Shown here in pieces: positions 35,347 through 45,531 of a DNA stretch of 64,000 nt. Made by a program: the position numbers and the translations under genes. Under the pieces are notes generated by a model. That model was not told the origin of the DNA. It worked only from the letters and a program-made list of their open reading frames with translations, and made no database searches. Source of the DNA: Propionicimonas paludicola (GTDB lineage: Bacteria > Actinomycetota > Actinomycetes > Propionibacteriales > Propionibacteriaceae); NCBI RefSeq assembly GCF_002563675.1, contig NZ_PDJC01000001.1, forward strand, positions 248,001-312,000. Reading direction: 5' to 3'. Position 1 is the first letter of the stretch. Every line of letters begins with the position of its first letter.

Positions 35347-35551
35347 CCGTCCTCCTCGGGTCAACCGTAGGTTGCCTTCGGGTCGGATGTGCCGGATTCG
35401 CCATGCCGGGCTTCGACGAGATGATGGTCAGCGATGCGGAGCGCACCATCTGGGCCACCGATCACACCGCCTCGTGACGTGATCGATTCTGATCGGGCTA
35501 GCTAACAGGCCTCGACAGGCTCAGCTATCCGAGCTGGGCGCGGCCAGCCGG

Positions 35552-38500
35552 TCAGCCGATCCAGACGCGCGCGTTGCGGAACATCCGAAGCCAGGGGCTG
35601 GGCTCGTCCACGGGAGCGGACGTCCAGGAGAGCTGGGCGTTGCGGGCGACGCGCTCGGGGTGCGGCATCAGGGCCGTGAAGCGGCCGTCCGGGGTCGTGA
35701 CGCCGGTCAGGCCGGCCGGGGAGCCGTTCGGGTTGTACGGGTAGGCCTCGGTGGGCTTGCCGTCGGGGCCGACGAAGGCCAGCGCGCGATGCACCTGGCC
35801 CGCATCGCCGCGGACGGAGAAGTCGGCGAAGCCTTCGCCGTGGGCCACCGCCACCGGAATCCGGCTGCCGGCCATTCCGGCGAAGAAGATGGACGGGCTC
35901 GCTGCCACCTCGACCTGGACCAGCCGTCCCTCGAACTGCTCGGAGCGGTTGCGGGTGAACATCGGCCACGCCGCAGCGCCGGGAATCAGATCGGCCAGCG
36001 CGGCGAACATCTGGCAGCCATTGCAGATGCCCAGTCCGAAGGTGTCCGGACGGTTGAAGAACGTCGCGAAAGCCTCCGTCAGGGCCGGGTTGAACAGCAC
36101 GGAGCGGGCCCAGCCCTCGCCGGCGCCCAGGGTGTCGCCGTAGGAGAAACCGCCGCCGGCTACCAGGCCGACCACGTCGGCCAGGTCGAAACGTCCGGCC
36201 TGCAGGTCGGTCATGTGCACGTCGATCGCGTCGAAACCGGCCGCGGCGAAGGCATGCGCGGTCTCGACGTGGCTGTTCACGCCCTGCTCACGCAGGATCG
36301 CCACCTTCGGCCGCGCCCCGGTCGAGATGTACGGCGCGGCGATGTCGTGGGTCGGGTCGAAGCTCGGCGCCACCACCAAGCCGGGGACGTCCGCGCCGAA
36401 AGCGGCATGTTCGGCGTCGGCGCATTCGGGGTTGTCGCGCAGGGCGGCGATCCGCCAGGACACCTCGTCCCAAGCCTGGGCCAGGTCGCGCAGGTCCTCG
36501 TCCAGCAGCACCTCGCCGGCCACGTCCACCCGCACCCGGCGTCCGGGCAGCGTGCAGCCGACCAGCGAGCTGAGCTCGCCCAGGCCATGCTTTGCCAAGA
36601 TCGCCAGCACGGCAGCTTCGTTCTCGGGCGCGATGCCGAGCACCACACCGAGCTCCTCGGCGAACAGCGCCTCGACGCTGGGCACGTCCACCAGCAAGCC
36701 GGACGCACTCGCGAAGCCCATTTCGCAGACCGCGGCCCACAGGCCGCCGTCCGAACGGTCGTGGTAGGCCTGCACCAGGCCGGACGCCCGCAGCTCGGTC
36801 AGCGCCGCAGCCAGCGCCACCAGCCGGGACGGGTCGTCCAGATCGGGAACGACATCGCCGAACTGGCCGCTGACCTGGGCCAGCATCGAGCCGCCGAGCC
36901 GGTTGGCCCCGGCCCCCAGATCGACCAGCACCAGCGCGGAATCCTCGCCCAGCACCGGGGTCCAGGTGCCGGCGACCGAAGGCAGCGAGGCGAACGCCGA
37001 GACCACCAGCGACACCGGCGAGGTGACCTGCTTGGCAGTGCCGTCGGCGTCGGTCCAGCGAGTCCGCATCGACAGCGAATCCTTGCCGACCGGAATCGAA
37101 ATCCCTAGTGCCGGGCACAACTCGAGGGCAACGGCGGCCACGGTGTCGTACAGGGCGGCGTCCTCGCCGTCCTCACCGCAGGCGGCCATCCAGTTGGCCG
37201 ACAGCTTCACCGTGGACAGCTCCACCGGAGCGGCCAGCAGGTTGGTCAGTGCCTCGCCGACCGCCATCCGTCCCGAAGCCGGGGCGTTCACTGCAGCCAG
37301 CGGCATCCGCTCGCCCGAGGCCATGGCCTGACCGGCCAGGCCGGTGTAGTCCGACAGCGTCACGGCCACGTCGGACACCGGCACCTGCCAGGGCCCGGCC
37401 ATCTGGTCGCGGTGGTTCAGCCCGCCCACCGAGCGGTCGCCGATGGTGATCAGGAAGCGCTTGGACGCCACGCTCGGGTGCCGCAGCACCGCATAGGCGG
37501 CCGCCCGCAGATCGACGCCGTCCAGCTCAAGCGCCGGGGACGTCCAGGAGACCCGGCGCACGTCGCGGGTCATCTTCGGCGGACGTCCGAGCAGCACCTC
37601 CATGGGCATGTCGATCGGACGGTCATCGTCCTCGGCGTCCTCAGCCGACGGTGCCAACACCAGCTGGCCGTCGTCGCGAGCCACCCCGACCACGGCGAAC
37701 GGGCAGCGCTCCCGGGTGCACAGCGCGGCGAACCGCTCCAGCGACTCCGGGGCGATGGCCAGCACGTAGCGCTCCTGGCTCTCGTTGCTCCAGATCTCCT
37801 TGGGGGCCAGGCCGGACTCCTCCAGCGGCACCGCGGTCAGGTCGAAGCGGGCGCCCAGGCCGGCCCCGTCCACCAGCTCGGGGAAGGCGTTCGACAGTCC
37901 GCCGGCGCCGACATCGTGGATCGACAGGATCGGGTTGTCCTCGCCTGCGCTCCAGCAGTGATTGATCACTTCCTGGCAGCGCCGCTGAATCTCCGGATTG
38001 CCGCGCTGCACCGAGTCGAAGTCGAGTTCGGCGGCATTGGCTCCGGCCGCCATGGACGAGGCCGCGCCACCGCCCATGCCGATCCGCATCCCCGGACCGC
38101 CGATCTGGATCAGCAGTGACCCGGCCGGGTAGCTGATCTTCTCGGTCTGGCTAGCGCTGATGGCGCCCAGGCCGCCAGCGCTCATGATCGGCTTGTGGTA
38201 GCCGCGGCGCACCCCGGCCACGGTCTGCTCGTAGACCCGGAAGAAGCCGCCCAGGCCCGGACGTCCGAACTCGTTGTTGAACGCCGCCGCGCCCAGCGGG
38301 CCGGCGGTCATGATCTCCAGCGGCGAGGCGATGTGCTCCGGGGCGCCGAAGTCGTCGGCCTCCCACGGCTCGTTGGTGCCGGGCAGGTGCAGGTTCGAGA
38401 CCGCGAAGCCGGTCAGGCCGGCCTTCGGGGCCGAGCCGCGTCCGGTGGCGCCCTCGTCGCGGATCTCGCCGCCGGAACCGGTGGCCGCGCCCGGGAAGGG

Positions 38501-39442
38501 GCTGATCGCGGTCGGGTGGTTGTGGGTCTCCACCTTCATCAGCACATGCACTTCGTCGTCGCGATGGACGTAGCTGCTCGGCCCGTCCGCGGCTTCGGGG
38601 GCCCAGCGGCTGATCACGCCGCCGGCCATCACCGAGGCGTTGTCGCGGTAGGCGACTACGGTGCCGGCCCCGTTGACCTTCTCGGTGTGGCGGATCATGC
38701 CGAACAAGGTGTGCTCGGCCGGGGTGCCGTCGATCACGAAGTCGGCGTTGAAGATCTTGTGTCGGCAGTGCTCGGAGTTCGCCTGGGCGAACATCATGAG
38801 CTCGACGTCGGTGGGATTGCGCTTGAGCTCGGTGAACGCGGTGACCAGGTAGTCGATCTCGTGGTCGCTCAGCGCCAGACCGAAGGTGACGTTGGCTTCG
38901 GCGATCGCGTCCCGGCCGGCGCCCAGGACGTCCACGTGCGCCATGGGCTCGGCTTCGCGCTCGTTGAACAGCACCGCCGAATCCTCGACGTCGGCGAAGG
39001 CCGACTCGGTCATCCGGTCGTGCAGCAGAGCGGCCGCGGCCTCCCACTCGTCGGAGCGCAGGGCGCGGGTGCAGGCCAGGGAGTACTCGATCACGCGCTC
39101 GACCCGGCGTACTGCAACCCCGCAGTTGTGGGCGATGTCGGTGGCCTTGGACGCCCATGGCGACAACGTGCCGAGTCGCGGTGCCACCACCACGATCGCG
39201 GTCCTGCTGCCCTCGGCGGCCGGGCCCTCGGCCGGACCGTAGCGCAACAGCGTGGCCACGGTCTGAGTGGTCTCCCGATCGAGGGCTGCGTCGCTGGCCA
39301 CCCAATGCACGTACCGGGCGCTGACAGCGGTGATCGCCCTGCTGGCCCCCTGCAGCCGCTGGAGGACGGCCTTGGCGCGGAACGGCGACAGCGCATTGCC
39401 GCCCCCGAAGCTAGTCAGAACGAACGCGGCGGACGCGGTCAT
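35552..39442 (-). CDS. purL: Single-chain phosphoribosylformylglycinamidine synthase PurL
   Basis: 1296 aa. It converts FGAR to FGAM using glutamine and ATP. Order of domains: N-terminal PurS-like part, linker, two tandem AIRS-like halves ([42 protein letters not shown]; second half from about 640), and a C-terminal glutamine amidotransferase from about 1040 with nucleophile Cys in [10 protein letters not shown] and the His/Glu pair in MPHPERVAR. This large form is standard in proteobacteria and eukaryotes; most actinobacteria use separate PurS, PurQ and small PurL. It is divergent from purC. Confidence 0.95.
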   Translation of the reverse strand: MTASAAFVLTSFGGGNALSPFRAKAVLQRLQGASRAITAVSARYVHWVASDAALDRETTQTVATLLRYGPAEGPAAEGSRTAIVVVAPRLGTLSPWASKATDIAHNCGVAVRRVERVIEYSLACTRALRSDEWEAAAALLHDRMTESAFADVEDSAVLFNEREAEPMAHVDVLGAGRDAIAEANVTFGLALSDHEIDYLVTAFTELKRNPTDVELMMFAQANSEHCRHKIFNADFVIDGTPAEHTLFGMIRHTEKVNGAGTVVAYRDNASVMAGGVISRWAPEAADGPSSYVHRDDEVHVLMKVETHNHPTAISPFPGAATGSGGEIRDEGATGRGSAPKAGLTGFAVSNLHLPGTNEPWEADDFGAPEHIASPLEIMTAGPLGAAAFNNEFGRPGLGGFFRVYEQTVAGVRRGYHKPIMSAGGLGAISASQTEKISYPAGSLLIQIGGPGMRIGMGGGAASSMAAGANAAELDFDSVQRGNPEIQRRCQEVINHCWSAGEDNPILSIHDVGAGGLSNAFPELVDGAGLGARFDLTAVPLEESGLAPKEIWSNESQERYVLAIAPESLERFAALCTRERCPFAVVGVARDDGQLVLAPSAEDAEDDDRPIDMPMEVLLGRPPKMTRDVRRVSWTSPALELDGVDLRAAAYAVLRHPSVASKRFLITIGDRSVGGLNHRDQMAGPWQVPVSDVAVTLSDYTGLAGQAMASGERMPLAAVNAPASGRMAVGEALTNLLAAPVELSTVKLSANWMAACGEDGEDAALYDTVAAVALELCPALGISIPVGKDSLSMRTRWTDADGTAKQVTSPVSLVVSAFASLPSVAGTWTPVLGEDSALVLVDLGAGANRLGGSMLAQVSGQFGDVVPDLDDPSRLVALAAALTELRASGLVQAYHDRSDGGLWAAVCEMGFASASGLLVDVPSVEALFAEELGVVLGIAPENEAAVLAILAKHGLGELSSLVGCTLPGRRVRVDVAGEVLLDEDLRDLAQAWDEVSWRIAALRDNPECADAEHAAFGADVPGLVVAPSFDPTHDIAAPYISTGARPKVAILREQGVNSHVETAHAFAAAGFDAIDVHMTDLQAGRFDLADVVGLVAGGGFSYGDTLGAGEGWARSVLFNPALTEAFATFFNRPDTFGLGICNGCQMFAALADLIPGAAAWPMFTRNRSEQFEGRLVQVEVAASPSIFFAGMAGSRIPVAVAHGEGFADFSVRGDAGQVHRALAFVGPDGKPTEAYPYNPNGSPAGLTGVTTPDGRFTALMPHPERVARNAQLSWTSAPVDEPSPWLRMFRNARVWIG

Positions 39443-39588
39443 GAAACCTCCGGATCGGCATTACTGGCGGCGGCTCAAGGCTATCGGGCTCAGGCCGCGG
39501 CGGCGTCCGCGCCTCGCTCGGCGAGAACCGCATCGGTGCCGTGATGAGAGTCGGGCATGCGTCCGGCCCGGCCCGTTAGGCTGACCGG

Positions 39589-40434
39589 GTGCTCGACACT
39601 CCGTTCCACTCCGGCAAGGTCCGGCGGCTCTATCACTGGGGCGACGACCAGATCCTGATGGTCGCCACCGACGCGATTTCGGCCTACGACTACGTGCTTT
39701 CCACCGAGATCCCGGACAAGGGTGCGATTCTCACCCAGCTGTCGCTGTGGTGGTTCGACCAGCTGCGCGATCTGATCGCCAACCACGTGGTCTCCACCGA
39801 GGTGCCGGACGAGGTCGCCCGTCGCGCGGTGATCGTCGAGCGGCTGGACATGGTTCCGGTCGAATGCGTGGCCCGCGGCTACCTGACCGGCTCCGGCTGG
39901 GTGGAGTACCAGGCGTCCGGCTCGGTCTGCGGAGTGCCTCTGCCGCCCGGGCTGGTGGACGGTTCGAAACTGCCCGCGCCGATCTTCACCCCGGCCATCA
40001 AGGCGCCGCTGGGGGAGCACGACGAGAATGTCGACTTCGCCACCATCGTCGAACTCCACGGCGCCGAGCTGGCCGCACGCCTCCGCGACGCCACGCTGGC
40101 CATCTATTCCCGGGCCGCCGAGCTGGCCGCCGAGCGGGGGATCATCCTGGCCGACACCAAGTTCGAGTTCGGGCTGCGGCCGGACGGCACCCTAGTGCTG
40201 GCCGACGAGGTGCTCACTCCCGACTCGTCCCGCTTCTGGGATGCGGCCCTGTGGCAGCCCGGACGCAGCCTGCCCAGCTTCGACAAGCAGTACGTCCGCG
40301 ACTGGCTGGCCAAGGAGTCGGGCTGGGACCGTGCGTCCGACACCCCGCCGCCGGCGCTCCCGGACGCCGTGGTCGCCGCCACTCGCGACCGCTACCTCGA
40401 GGCCTACCGCCGCCTGACCGGCACCGACTTCTAG
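39589..40434 (+). CDS. purC: SAICAR synthetase PurC
   Basis: 281 aa ATP-dependent ligase joining CAIR and aspartate. Family blocks: SGKVRRLYHWGDDQILMVATD, SAYDYVLSTEIPDKG, the signature VECVARGYLTGSGW, LADTKFEFGL and DEVLTPDSSRFW. The GTG start is 6 nt after TAGGCT (39577-39582), so the mRNA is probably leaderless. It shares a 146-bp divergent control region with purL. Confidence 0.95.
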   Translation: MLDTPFHSGKVRRLYHWGDDQILMVATDAISAYDYVLSTEIPDKGAILTQLSLWWFDQLRDLIANHVVSTEVPDEVARRAVIVERLDMVPVECVARGYLTGSGWVEYQASGSVCGVPLPPGLVDGSKLPAPIFTPAIKAPLGEHDENVDFATIVELHGAELAARLRDATLAIYSRAAELAAERGIILADTKFEFGLRPDGTLVLADEVLTPDSSRFWDAALWQPGRSLPSFDKQYVRDWLAKESGWDRASDTPPPALPDAVVAATRDRYLEAYRRLTGTDF

Positions 40435-40474
40435 CGCCGTCCGACTTCTCGTTCTGGCCGACTTCTACTCGTCC

Positions 40475-40576
40475 CCGTCCCCACACCAGTTCGCGCTACC
40501 GAGTGCAACGTTTGCTCCCGATCTTCCGGTAGCGGGAGTTGCTTTCGGTAGCGGGAACCGTGAAGGAGGGCGGACG
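40475..40576 (+). repeat. 102-bp intergenic repeat, copy A
   Basis: First of three copies of a 102-bp unit running from CCGTCCCCACACC to AGGAGGGCGGACG. Inside it CGCTACCG pairs with two later CGGTAGCG motifs, so it can fold. The 597-bp gap 40435-41031 holds these three repeats and a G-rich tract; no gene can be supported in it. Confidence 0.85.
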
Positions 40577-40653
40577 CGAACGGGGCTTAGCTCGCCCGTC
40601 CACAGGCCCTTCCGGAACAGTCCCGGGTCCATCCTCACTCGGGTTCTTCGTCG

Positions 40654-40755
40654 CCGTCCCCACACCAGCTCGCGCTACCGAGTGCAACGTTTGCTGCCGA
40701 GTTTCCGGTAGCGGGAGTTCCGTTCGGTAGCGGGAACCGTGGAGGAGGGCGGACG
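40654..40755 (+). repeat. 102-bp intergenic repeat, copy B
   Basis: Same length and boundaries as copy A, 179 bp downstream, with scattered substitutions such as GAGTTTCCGG for GATCTTCCGG. Similarity extends upstream into the preceding TTCGTCG, shared with copy C. Confidence 0.85.
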
Positions 40756-40815
40756 GGGGAGCGGACGCGTGTCCGTCACCACCTCGGTTCGTGGTCGTCC
40801 TCACCCGGTTCGTCG

Positions 40816-40917
40816 CCGTCCCCACACCAGTTCGCGCTACCGAGTGCAACGCTTGCTGCCGAGATTCCGGTAGCGGGAGTTGCTTTCGGTAGCGGGAACC
40901 GTGAAGGAGGGCGGACG
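40816..40917 (+). repeat. 102-bp intergenic repeat, copy C
   Basis: Same length and boundaries, 162 bp after copy B. It is nearly identical to copy A in the second half (GGGAGTTGCTTTCGGTAGCG). It passes directly into the G-rich tract. Confidence 0.85.
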
Positions 40918-40923
40918 GGGGCG

Positions 40924-40991
40924 GGGTCGAGTCGGACGGGCGGACGGGGGAGCGGGGGACGGGAACGGGGGCGGGTCGAGTCGGACGGGCG
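40924..40991 (+). repeat. G-rich tract with G-quadruplex motif and 19-nt direct repeats
   Basis: GGGTCGAGTCGGACGGGCG occurs at 40924-40942 and 40973-40991. Between them, at 40946-40975, five runs of three or more G are separated by loops of 3, 2, 3 and 1 nt, a textbook G-quadruplex motif on the plus strand. It lies about 40 bp beyond the end of the short-chain dehydrogenase gene. Confidence 0.7.
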
Positions 40992-41031
40992 CGCGGCGCG
41001 AGCGCGCGAGTCGGGGACGGCTGGCCCGAGC

Positions 41032-41814
41032 TCAGCTCTGGCGGCCGCGGAACTCGTCCATCGAGTGGTTGATCCCGAAGAAGTTGGCCACGGCGTCGAA
41101 CGCGCGGACGGGCAGAACTCGTAGCCAGGGGACAGTGCGCACCATCGGCGGCATGATCAGCTGCTGGCGTCCGCGCTCGATGGCGTCCAGGATCTTGCCG
41201 GCGGCCGCGGCCTCTTTGAGGATCGGCAGCAGCACCGGGAACCGGGTCTTCACTCCGTCGAACATGCCGGTGTCGATGTAGAACGGGGCCACGATCAGGG
41301 TGCCCACTCCGGTACCGGCCAGCTCGCCGCGCAGCGACTCGGTGAAGCCGATGGCCGCCCACTTGCTGGCCGCGTAGTCGGTCTGCCGAGCCACTCCGAC
41401 CAGTCCGGCCGCGCTGGCGATGGTCACCACCAGTCCCGAGTGACGCTCCAGCATCCCGGGCAGAAGGGCGCGAGTCGTCCAGTAGCCGGCCAGGGTGTTC
41501 ACCTCGAACGTCCGCCGGATCTCGCCCTCGGACGCCTCGAGCAACGGCTTGCCGGTGACCACCCCGGCGCAGTTGATCAGGACGTCCACCGCACCGGCCT
41601 CGGACGCTGCCGCGCCCACCGCGGCGGTGTCTGTGACATCCACCTGCGCCCACCGTGCGGACGCCCCGAGCTCGCCGGCCACCTGCTCGGCGGCGGCACC
41701 GTTGCGATCCCAGAGCACGACCTTCGCCCCGCGAGCCACGCTCTGCCGAGCCAGCTGGCGGCCCAGGCCACTGCCGCCGCCGGTGATCAGCAGCGTCGCG
41801 CCGGCCAGCTTCAT
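41032..41814 (-). CDS. Short-chain dehydrogenase/reductase
   Basis: 260 aa classical SDR. Cofactor site TGGGSGLGRQLA, NCAG near residue 83, the catalytic Ser in TIASAAG and the Tyr-Lys pair in YAASKWAAIGF. Its C-terminus (FRGRQS after NFFGINHSMD) extends beyond the core as in retinol-dehydrogenase-like members. The ATG shares a base with the aldehyde dehydrogenase stop (TGATG), so the two oxidoreductases are made together, perhaps to oxidise an alcohol to an acid in sequence. Confidence 0.9.
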   Translation of the reverse strand: MKLAGATLLITGGGSGLGRQLARQSVARGAKVVLWDRNGAAAEQVAGELGASARWAQVDVTDTAAVGAAASEAGAVDVLINCAGVVTGKPLLEASEGEIRRTFEVNTLAGYWTTRALLPGMLERHSGLVVTIASAAGLVGVARQTDYAASKWAAIGFTESLRGELAGTGVGTLIVAPFYIDTGMFDGVKTRFPVLLPILKEAAAAGKILDAIERGRQQLIMPPMVRTVPWLRVLPVRAFDAVANFFGINHSMDEFRGRQS

Positions 41815-43298
41815 CAGTTCACCTTGTTCAGCAGGGCGATGGCCTTGGTCATCAGGTCGGCGTAGCGCTGGTTGGTGAACCCGCGCGGCGGAGCGATCGG
41901 GTGCAGCCGCTGGACGGCCACACTCTGCGCCTCGGTGTACTTCAGCAGCCCCTGGCTTCCGTGCCGTCGGCCCATCCCGGACTCGCCGAACCCGCCCATG
42001 GGAGCGGCGTGCGAACCCCAGGCTGCGGCGTAACTCTCGTTGACGTTGACGGTGCCGGCCCGCAGCTGGGCGGCCACCGCCTCGCCGCGTCGGGCCGACC
42101 AGACCGAAGCGTTCAGGCCGTAGACCGAGTCGTTGGCCCGGGCGATGGCCTCGGCCTCGTCCGCCACCCGGTACAGCGAGACCACCGGCCCGAAGGTCTC
42201 GTCCCGGCACAGCGTCATTTCTTCGGTGACATCGGTCAGCACGGTGGGCTCGTAGAAGTAGGGGCCGAGGTCCGGACGAGCCCGCCCGCCGGCCAACACG
42301 GTGGCGCCCTTGGCCACGGCATCGTCCACGTGGGCGCTGATCGTGGCCAGCTGCTTGGCCGAGGACAGCGAGCCGACATCGATGCTCCAGTCGTGCCCAG
42401 CCCCGATCCGAAGCTCTCCGACGGCCGCGACCAGGCCGGCCACGAAGGCGTCCCACACCTCGGCGACCACGTAGACCCGCTCGATTCCCACGCACACCTG
42501 GCCGGTGTTCGCGAAGGCGCCACGGACGGTGCCGGCCACGGCGGCGGGCACGTTCGCATCGGCCAGGACCAGCAGCGGGTTCTTGCCACCCAATTCGGCA
42601 GAGAAGCCGATCAGCCGCTCGGCACAGGCATGAGCCAGCACCTTCCCGGTGGCCGTGGAACCGGTGAACATCAAGAAGTCGACCGCCTCGACTAGGGCCG
42701 GACCGAGCACCGAGCCGGCTCCGGTGACCACCTGGAACAGCCCGTCCGGCAGGCCGGCGTCGGCGAGCAGCTCAGCCAGCAGCAGGCCGCAGTGCGGAGT
42801 CTGGGAGTCAGGCTTGAGGATCACGGCGTTGCCGGCCAGCAGGGCCTGCGCGGCGTCCGAGGCCGGCAGGTTGAACGGGTAGTTCCACGGGTTGATGATT
42901 CCGACCAGGCCGAGCGGGACGTGATGCTCGACGGTCTTGGTCAGGACCGGAATGGCGCCGGCTCTCCGGGTCGGACGCAGCAGTCCCGGTGCTTGTCGGG
43001 CGAACACTCGGACGGCGCGGGCGGCGTCCAGCACCTCTTCGAAGGCGCTCAGTCGCGACTTGCCGGTCTCGTCCTGAATGGTGTCCAGGACCCGGTCGCG
43101 GTTGGCCAGGATCACCTCGGCCAGCCGGCTCAACACCCGAGCCCGTTCCCGCACCGGAAGGGCTGCCCAGGCCGGCTGGGCGGCGCGACCGCGGGCGGCA
43201 GCGGCGATGACGTCGGACGGGGCGGCTGCGCTCAGCACGCCGTACTCACTGGCGTCGAAGGGACGGCGGACGATCAACTGTTCGCTGGACACGCGCAC
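41814..43298 (-). CDS. NAD(P)-dependent aldehyde dehydrogenase (succinate-semialdehyde type)
   Basis: 494 aa. GIINPWNYPFNLP, the cofactor motif FTGSTATGKVLA, the general-base Glu in AELGGKNPLLVL and the nucleophile Cys in GQVCVGIERVYV are all intact; ETFGPVVSLYRV is near the C-terminus. It best resembles succinate-semialdehyde dehydrogenases, but substrate cannot be fixed from sequence. First gene of a two-gene operon with the SDR. Confidence 0.9.
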   Translation of the reverse strand: MRVSSEQLIVRRPFDASEYGVLSAAAPSDVIAAAARGRAAQPAWAALPVRERARVLSRLAEVILANRDRVLDTIQDETGKSRLSAFEEVLDAARAVRVFARQAPGLLRPTRRAGAIPVLTKTVEHHVPLGLVGIINPWNYPFNLPASDAAQALLAGNAVILKPDSQTPHCGLLLAELLADAGLPDGLFQVVTGAGSVLGPALVEAVDFLMFTGSTATGKVLAHACAERLIGFSAELGGKNPLLVLADANVPAAVAGTVRGAFANTGQVCVGIERVYVVAEVWDAFVAGLVAAVGELRIGAGHDWSIDVGSLSSAKQLATISAHVDDAVAKGATVLAGGRARPDLGPYFYEPTVLTDVTEEMTLCRDETFGPVVSLYRVADEAEAIARANDSVYGLNASVWSARRGEAVAAQLRAGTVNVNESYAAAWGSHAAPMGGFGESGMGRRHGSQGLLKYTEAQSVAVQRLHPIAPPRGFTNQRYADLMTKAIALLNKVN

Positions 43299-43566
43299 AG
43301 GCTACGCGCAGGGCCGGAGCCCTCGGGGGAAATGGTGGGTGCTGTCCGGAGGGGGAGCCTGGCAGCAGCACTGCCCACCGGCTCAATTCAGCATCTGATG
43401 AGGGGAAATGCATCTCTATCAGCCGGCCGTGGAGACGTCCATTAGCCCGGCATTGCCGATGCCAAGAAATGCCTACTCGACGCCATCTGAGAGTGAGTTT
43501 CGACCCGCACAAACTGCCAAATCGAATCCATATCCGTGCGGGGCATTACAGCGCTATCTTGTGCAC

Positions 43567-44031
43567 ATGACGCAGACACCGTCCAACGGCGAACCCGGCG
43601 CCGACCAGACCCCGGACTTCAATATCGGCGACCCGGTCGCCCCGCAAGCACCGGACTCCTCGGTGCCCCCTCCGTACACGCAGCCCAGCTTCGGTGGTTC
43701 CGCTCCGGCGGCCGGCGACACGACTTTCGCGTCGATGGCGCACTGGCTGAGCATTTTGATCAGCTTCATCGGCCCGCTGATCATTTGGCTGACCAAGGGC
43801 GAGCAGGACAAGTTCGTGAAGGATCACGCCGTCGAGGCGCTGAACTTCAACATCACGCTGATCATCGGCTACGTGATCTCCTACATCCTGGTGGCCGTGA
43901 GCTTCGGCTTGCTGTTCTTCCTTCCGTTCCTGGTGTGGGTTGTCGGCCTGATCTTCCAGATCCAGGGCGCGATCGCAGCCAACAGCGGCAAGACCTACAA
44001 GTACCCCTTCGCCCTTCGCCTGGTGAAGTGA
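43567..44031 (+). CDS. DUF4870 membrane protein
   Basis: 154 aa. A Pro-rich, charged N-terminal tail (about 55 residues) precedes three hydrophobic helices: the DUF4870 hallmark HWLSILISFIGPLIIWL, then FVKDHAVEALNFNITLIIGY, then LLFFLPFLVWVVGLIFQIQG. Function unknown. The ATG is 6 nt after TATCTT (43555-43560), so a GTG at 43561 is unlikely to be the start. The 268-bp gap before it is less GC-rich than its surroundings. Confidence 0.88.
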   Translation: MTQTPSNGEPGADQTPDFNIGDPVAPQAPDSSVPPPYTQPSFGGSAPAAGDTTFASMAHWLSILISFIGPLIIWLTKGEQDKFVKDHAVEALNFNITLIIGYVISYILVAVSFGLLFFLPFLVWVVGLIFQIQGAIAANSGKTYKYPFALRLVK

Positions 44032-44073
44032 GCTTGGTCGCACCCGGGCTCGGCTCGCCAGTAAGGTTGTGGC

Positions 44074-45531
44074 GTGCTGAGCCCGGGTGACGACTTTTCC
44101 GACGAGCCCGGTCCGAGGGACGCCTGTGGCGTCTTCGGCGTGTGGGCCCCTGGCGAGGACGTCGCCAAACTCACCTATTTCGGGCTCTATGCCCTGCAGC
44201 ACCGCGGCCAGGAGTCTGCCGGCATGGCGGTCAGCAACGGTGAGCGGATCATGGTCTTCAAGGACATGGGCCTGGTCTCCCAGGTCTTCAACGAAGCCAC
44301 CCTCAACTCCCTCAAGGGCCATCTGGCCGTGGGGCACTGCCGTTACTCCACCACCGGTGCGAGCACGTGGAGCAATGCCCAGCCGACCTTCCGCGGCACC
44401 GAGACCGGCGGAATGGCCCTGGCTCACAACGGCAACCTGACCAACACTGATGAGCTGGAGACCTGGCTGGCCGGCAAGATCGCCGAGTCGGACGTCCCCC
44501 GCAAGAACCGGATGGACTCCACCTCCGACACCGCTCTGGTCTCCGCACTGCTCTCGGTCTACTCCGGGGACGGCCTGCGCTCGGCGGCCATGCAGGTGCT
44601 GCCCCGGCTGGACGGGGCGTTCTGCCTGGTCTTCAGCAACGAGAAGACCCTGTTCGCGGCCCGCGACCCGCAGGGCATCCATCCGCTGGTGCTCGGACGC
44701 CTGGAGCACGGGTGGGTGGTGGCCAGTGAGACCGCGGCCCTGGACATCATCGGGGCCACCCTGATCCGCGAAGTGGAGCCTGGCGAGCTGATCTGGATCG
44801 ACGAGGCCGGGCTGAACAGCACCCGCTTCGCTGAGGCCGATCCCAAGGGCTGCCTGTTCGAGTATGTCTATCTGGCCAGGCCGGACACCCTGATCTCGGG
44901 GCGTCGGGTGCACGCCGCCCGGGTCGAGATCGGACGGACGTTGGCCCTGGAGTGCCCGGCCGACGCCGACCTGGTGATCCCGACTCCGGAGTCCGGCACC
45001 CCATCGGCGATCGGCTACGCGGAGGCGTCCGGGATCCCGTTCGGGCTGGGCCTGGTCAAGAACTCCTATGTGGGGCGGACGTTCATTCAGCCGTCCCAGA
45101 CCATCCGCCAGCTCGGCATCCGGCTCAAGCTGAACCCGATCCGGGACGTGATCGAGGGCAAGCGGCTGGTCGTGGTGGACGACTCGATCGTCCGCGGCAA
45201 CACCCAGCGGGCGCTGGTCAAGATGCTGCGTGAGGCCGGAGCGGCCGAGGTGCACGTCCGGATCTCCTCACCGCCCGTGCAATGGCCGTGCTTCTACGGC
45301 ATCGACTTCGCCACTCGGGCCGAGCTGATCGCGCCCGGGCTGAGCACCGACGAGATCTGCCGCTCGATCGGCGCCGATTCGCTGGGCTACATCTCGCTAG
45401 AGGGCCTGACTGCCTCCACCGGGGTATCCGGACGTCGGCTGTGCCGAGCCTGTTTCGACGGCAACTACCCGGTGCCGATCCCGGCCGACCGGGCCGAGCA
45501 GATGGGATTGGAGCAGAAGTTTGGCTGCTGA
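44074..45531 (+). CDS. purF: Amidophosphoribosyltransferase PurF
   Basis: 485 aa; the first committed enzyme of purine synthesis, making phosphoribosylamine from PRPP and glutamine. After a short propeptide the catalytic Cys lies in DACGVFG; ALQHRGQESAG, AVGHCRYSTTG and AHNGNLTN follow. The PRPP loop is VVVDDSIVRGNT. The C-terminal cysteines in RRLCRACFDGNYP may help bind an Fe-S cluster, as in Gram-positive PurF. The GTG is 6 nt after TAAGGT (44062-44067): leaderless. It overlaps purM by 11 nt. Confidence 0.96.
   Translation: MLSPGDDFSDEPGPRDACGVFGVWAPGEDVAKLTYFGLYALQHRGQESAGMAVSNGERIMVFKDMGLVSQVFNEATLNSLKGHLAVGHCRYSTTGASTWSNAQPTFRGTETGGMALAHNGNLTNTDELETWLAGKIAESDVPRKNRMDSTSDTALVSALLSVYSGDGLRSAAMQVLPRLDGAFCLVFSNEKTLFAARDPQGIHPLVLGRLEHGWVVASETAALDIIGATLIREVEPGELIWIDEAGLNSTRFAEADPKGCLFEYVYLARPDTLISGRRVHAARVEIGRTLALECPADADLVIPTPESGTPSAIGYAEASGIPFGLGLVKNSYVGRTFIQPSQTIRQLGIRLKLNPIRDVIEGKRLVVVDDSIVRGNTQRALVKMLREAGAAEVHVRISSPPVQWPCFYGIDFATRAELIAPGLSTDEICRSIGADSLGYISLEGLTASTGVSGRRLCRACFDGNYPVPIPADRAEQMGLEQKFGC

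Noticed and set aside
40475-40917. CRISPR array
   Set aside because: Only three 102-bp copies with unequal gaps of 77 and 60 bp and no cas genes; units are far longer than CRISPR repeats.
40496-41653. Minus-strand open frame through the three 102-bp repeats
   Set aside because: It starts inside the SDR gene in another frame; copy spacing of 179 bp breaks frame between copies A and B, so the repeats do not encode a repeat protein.
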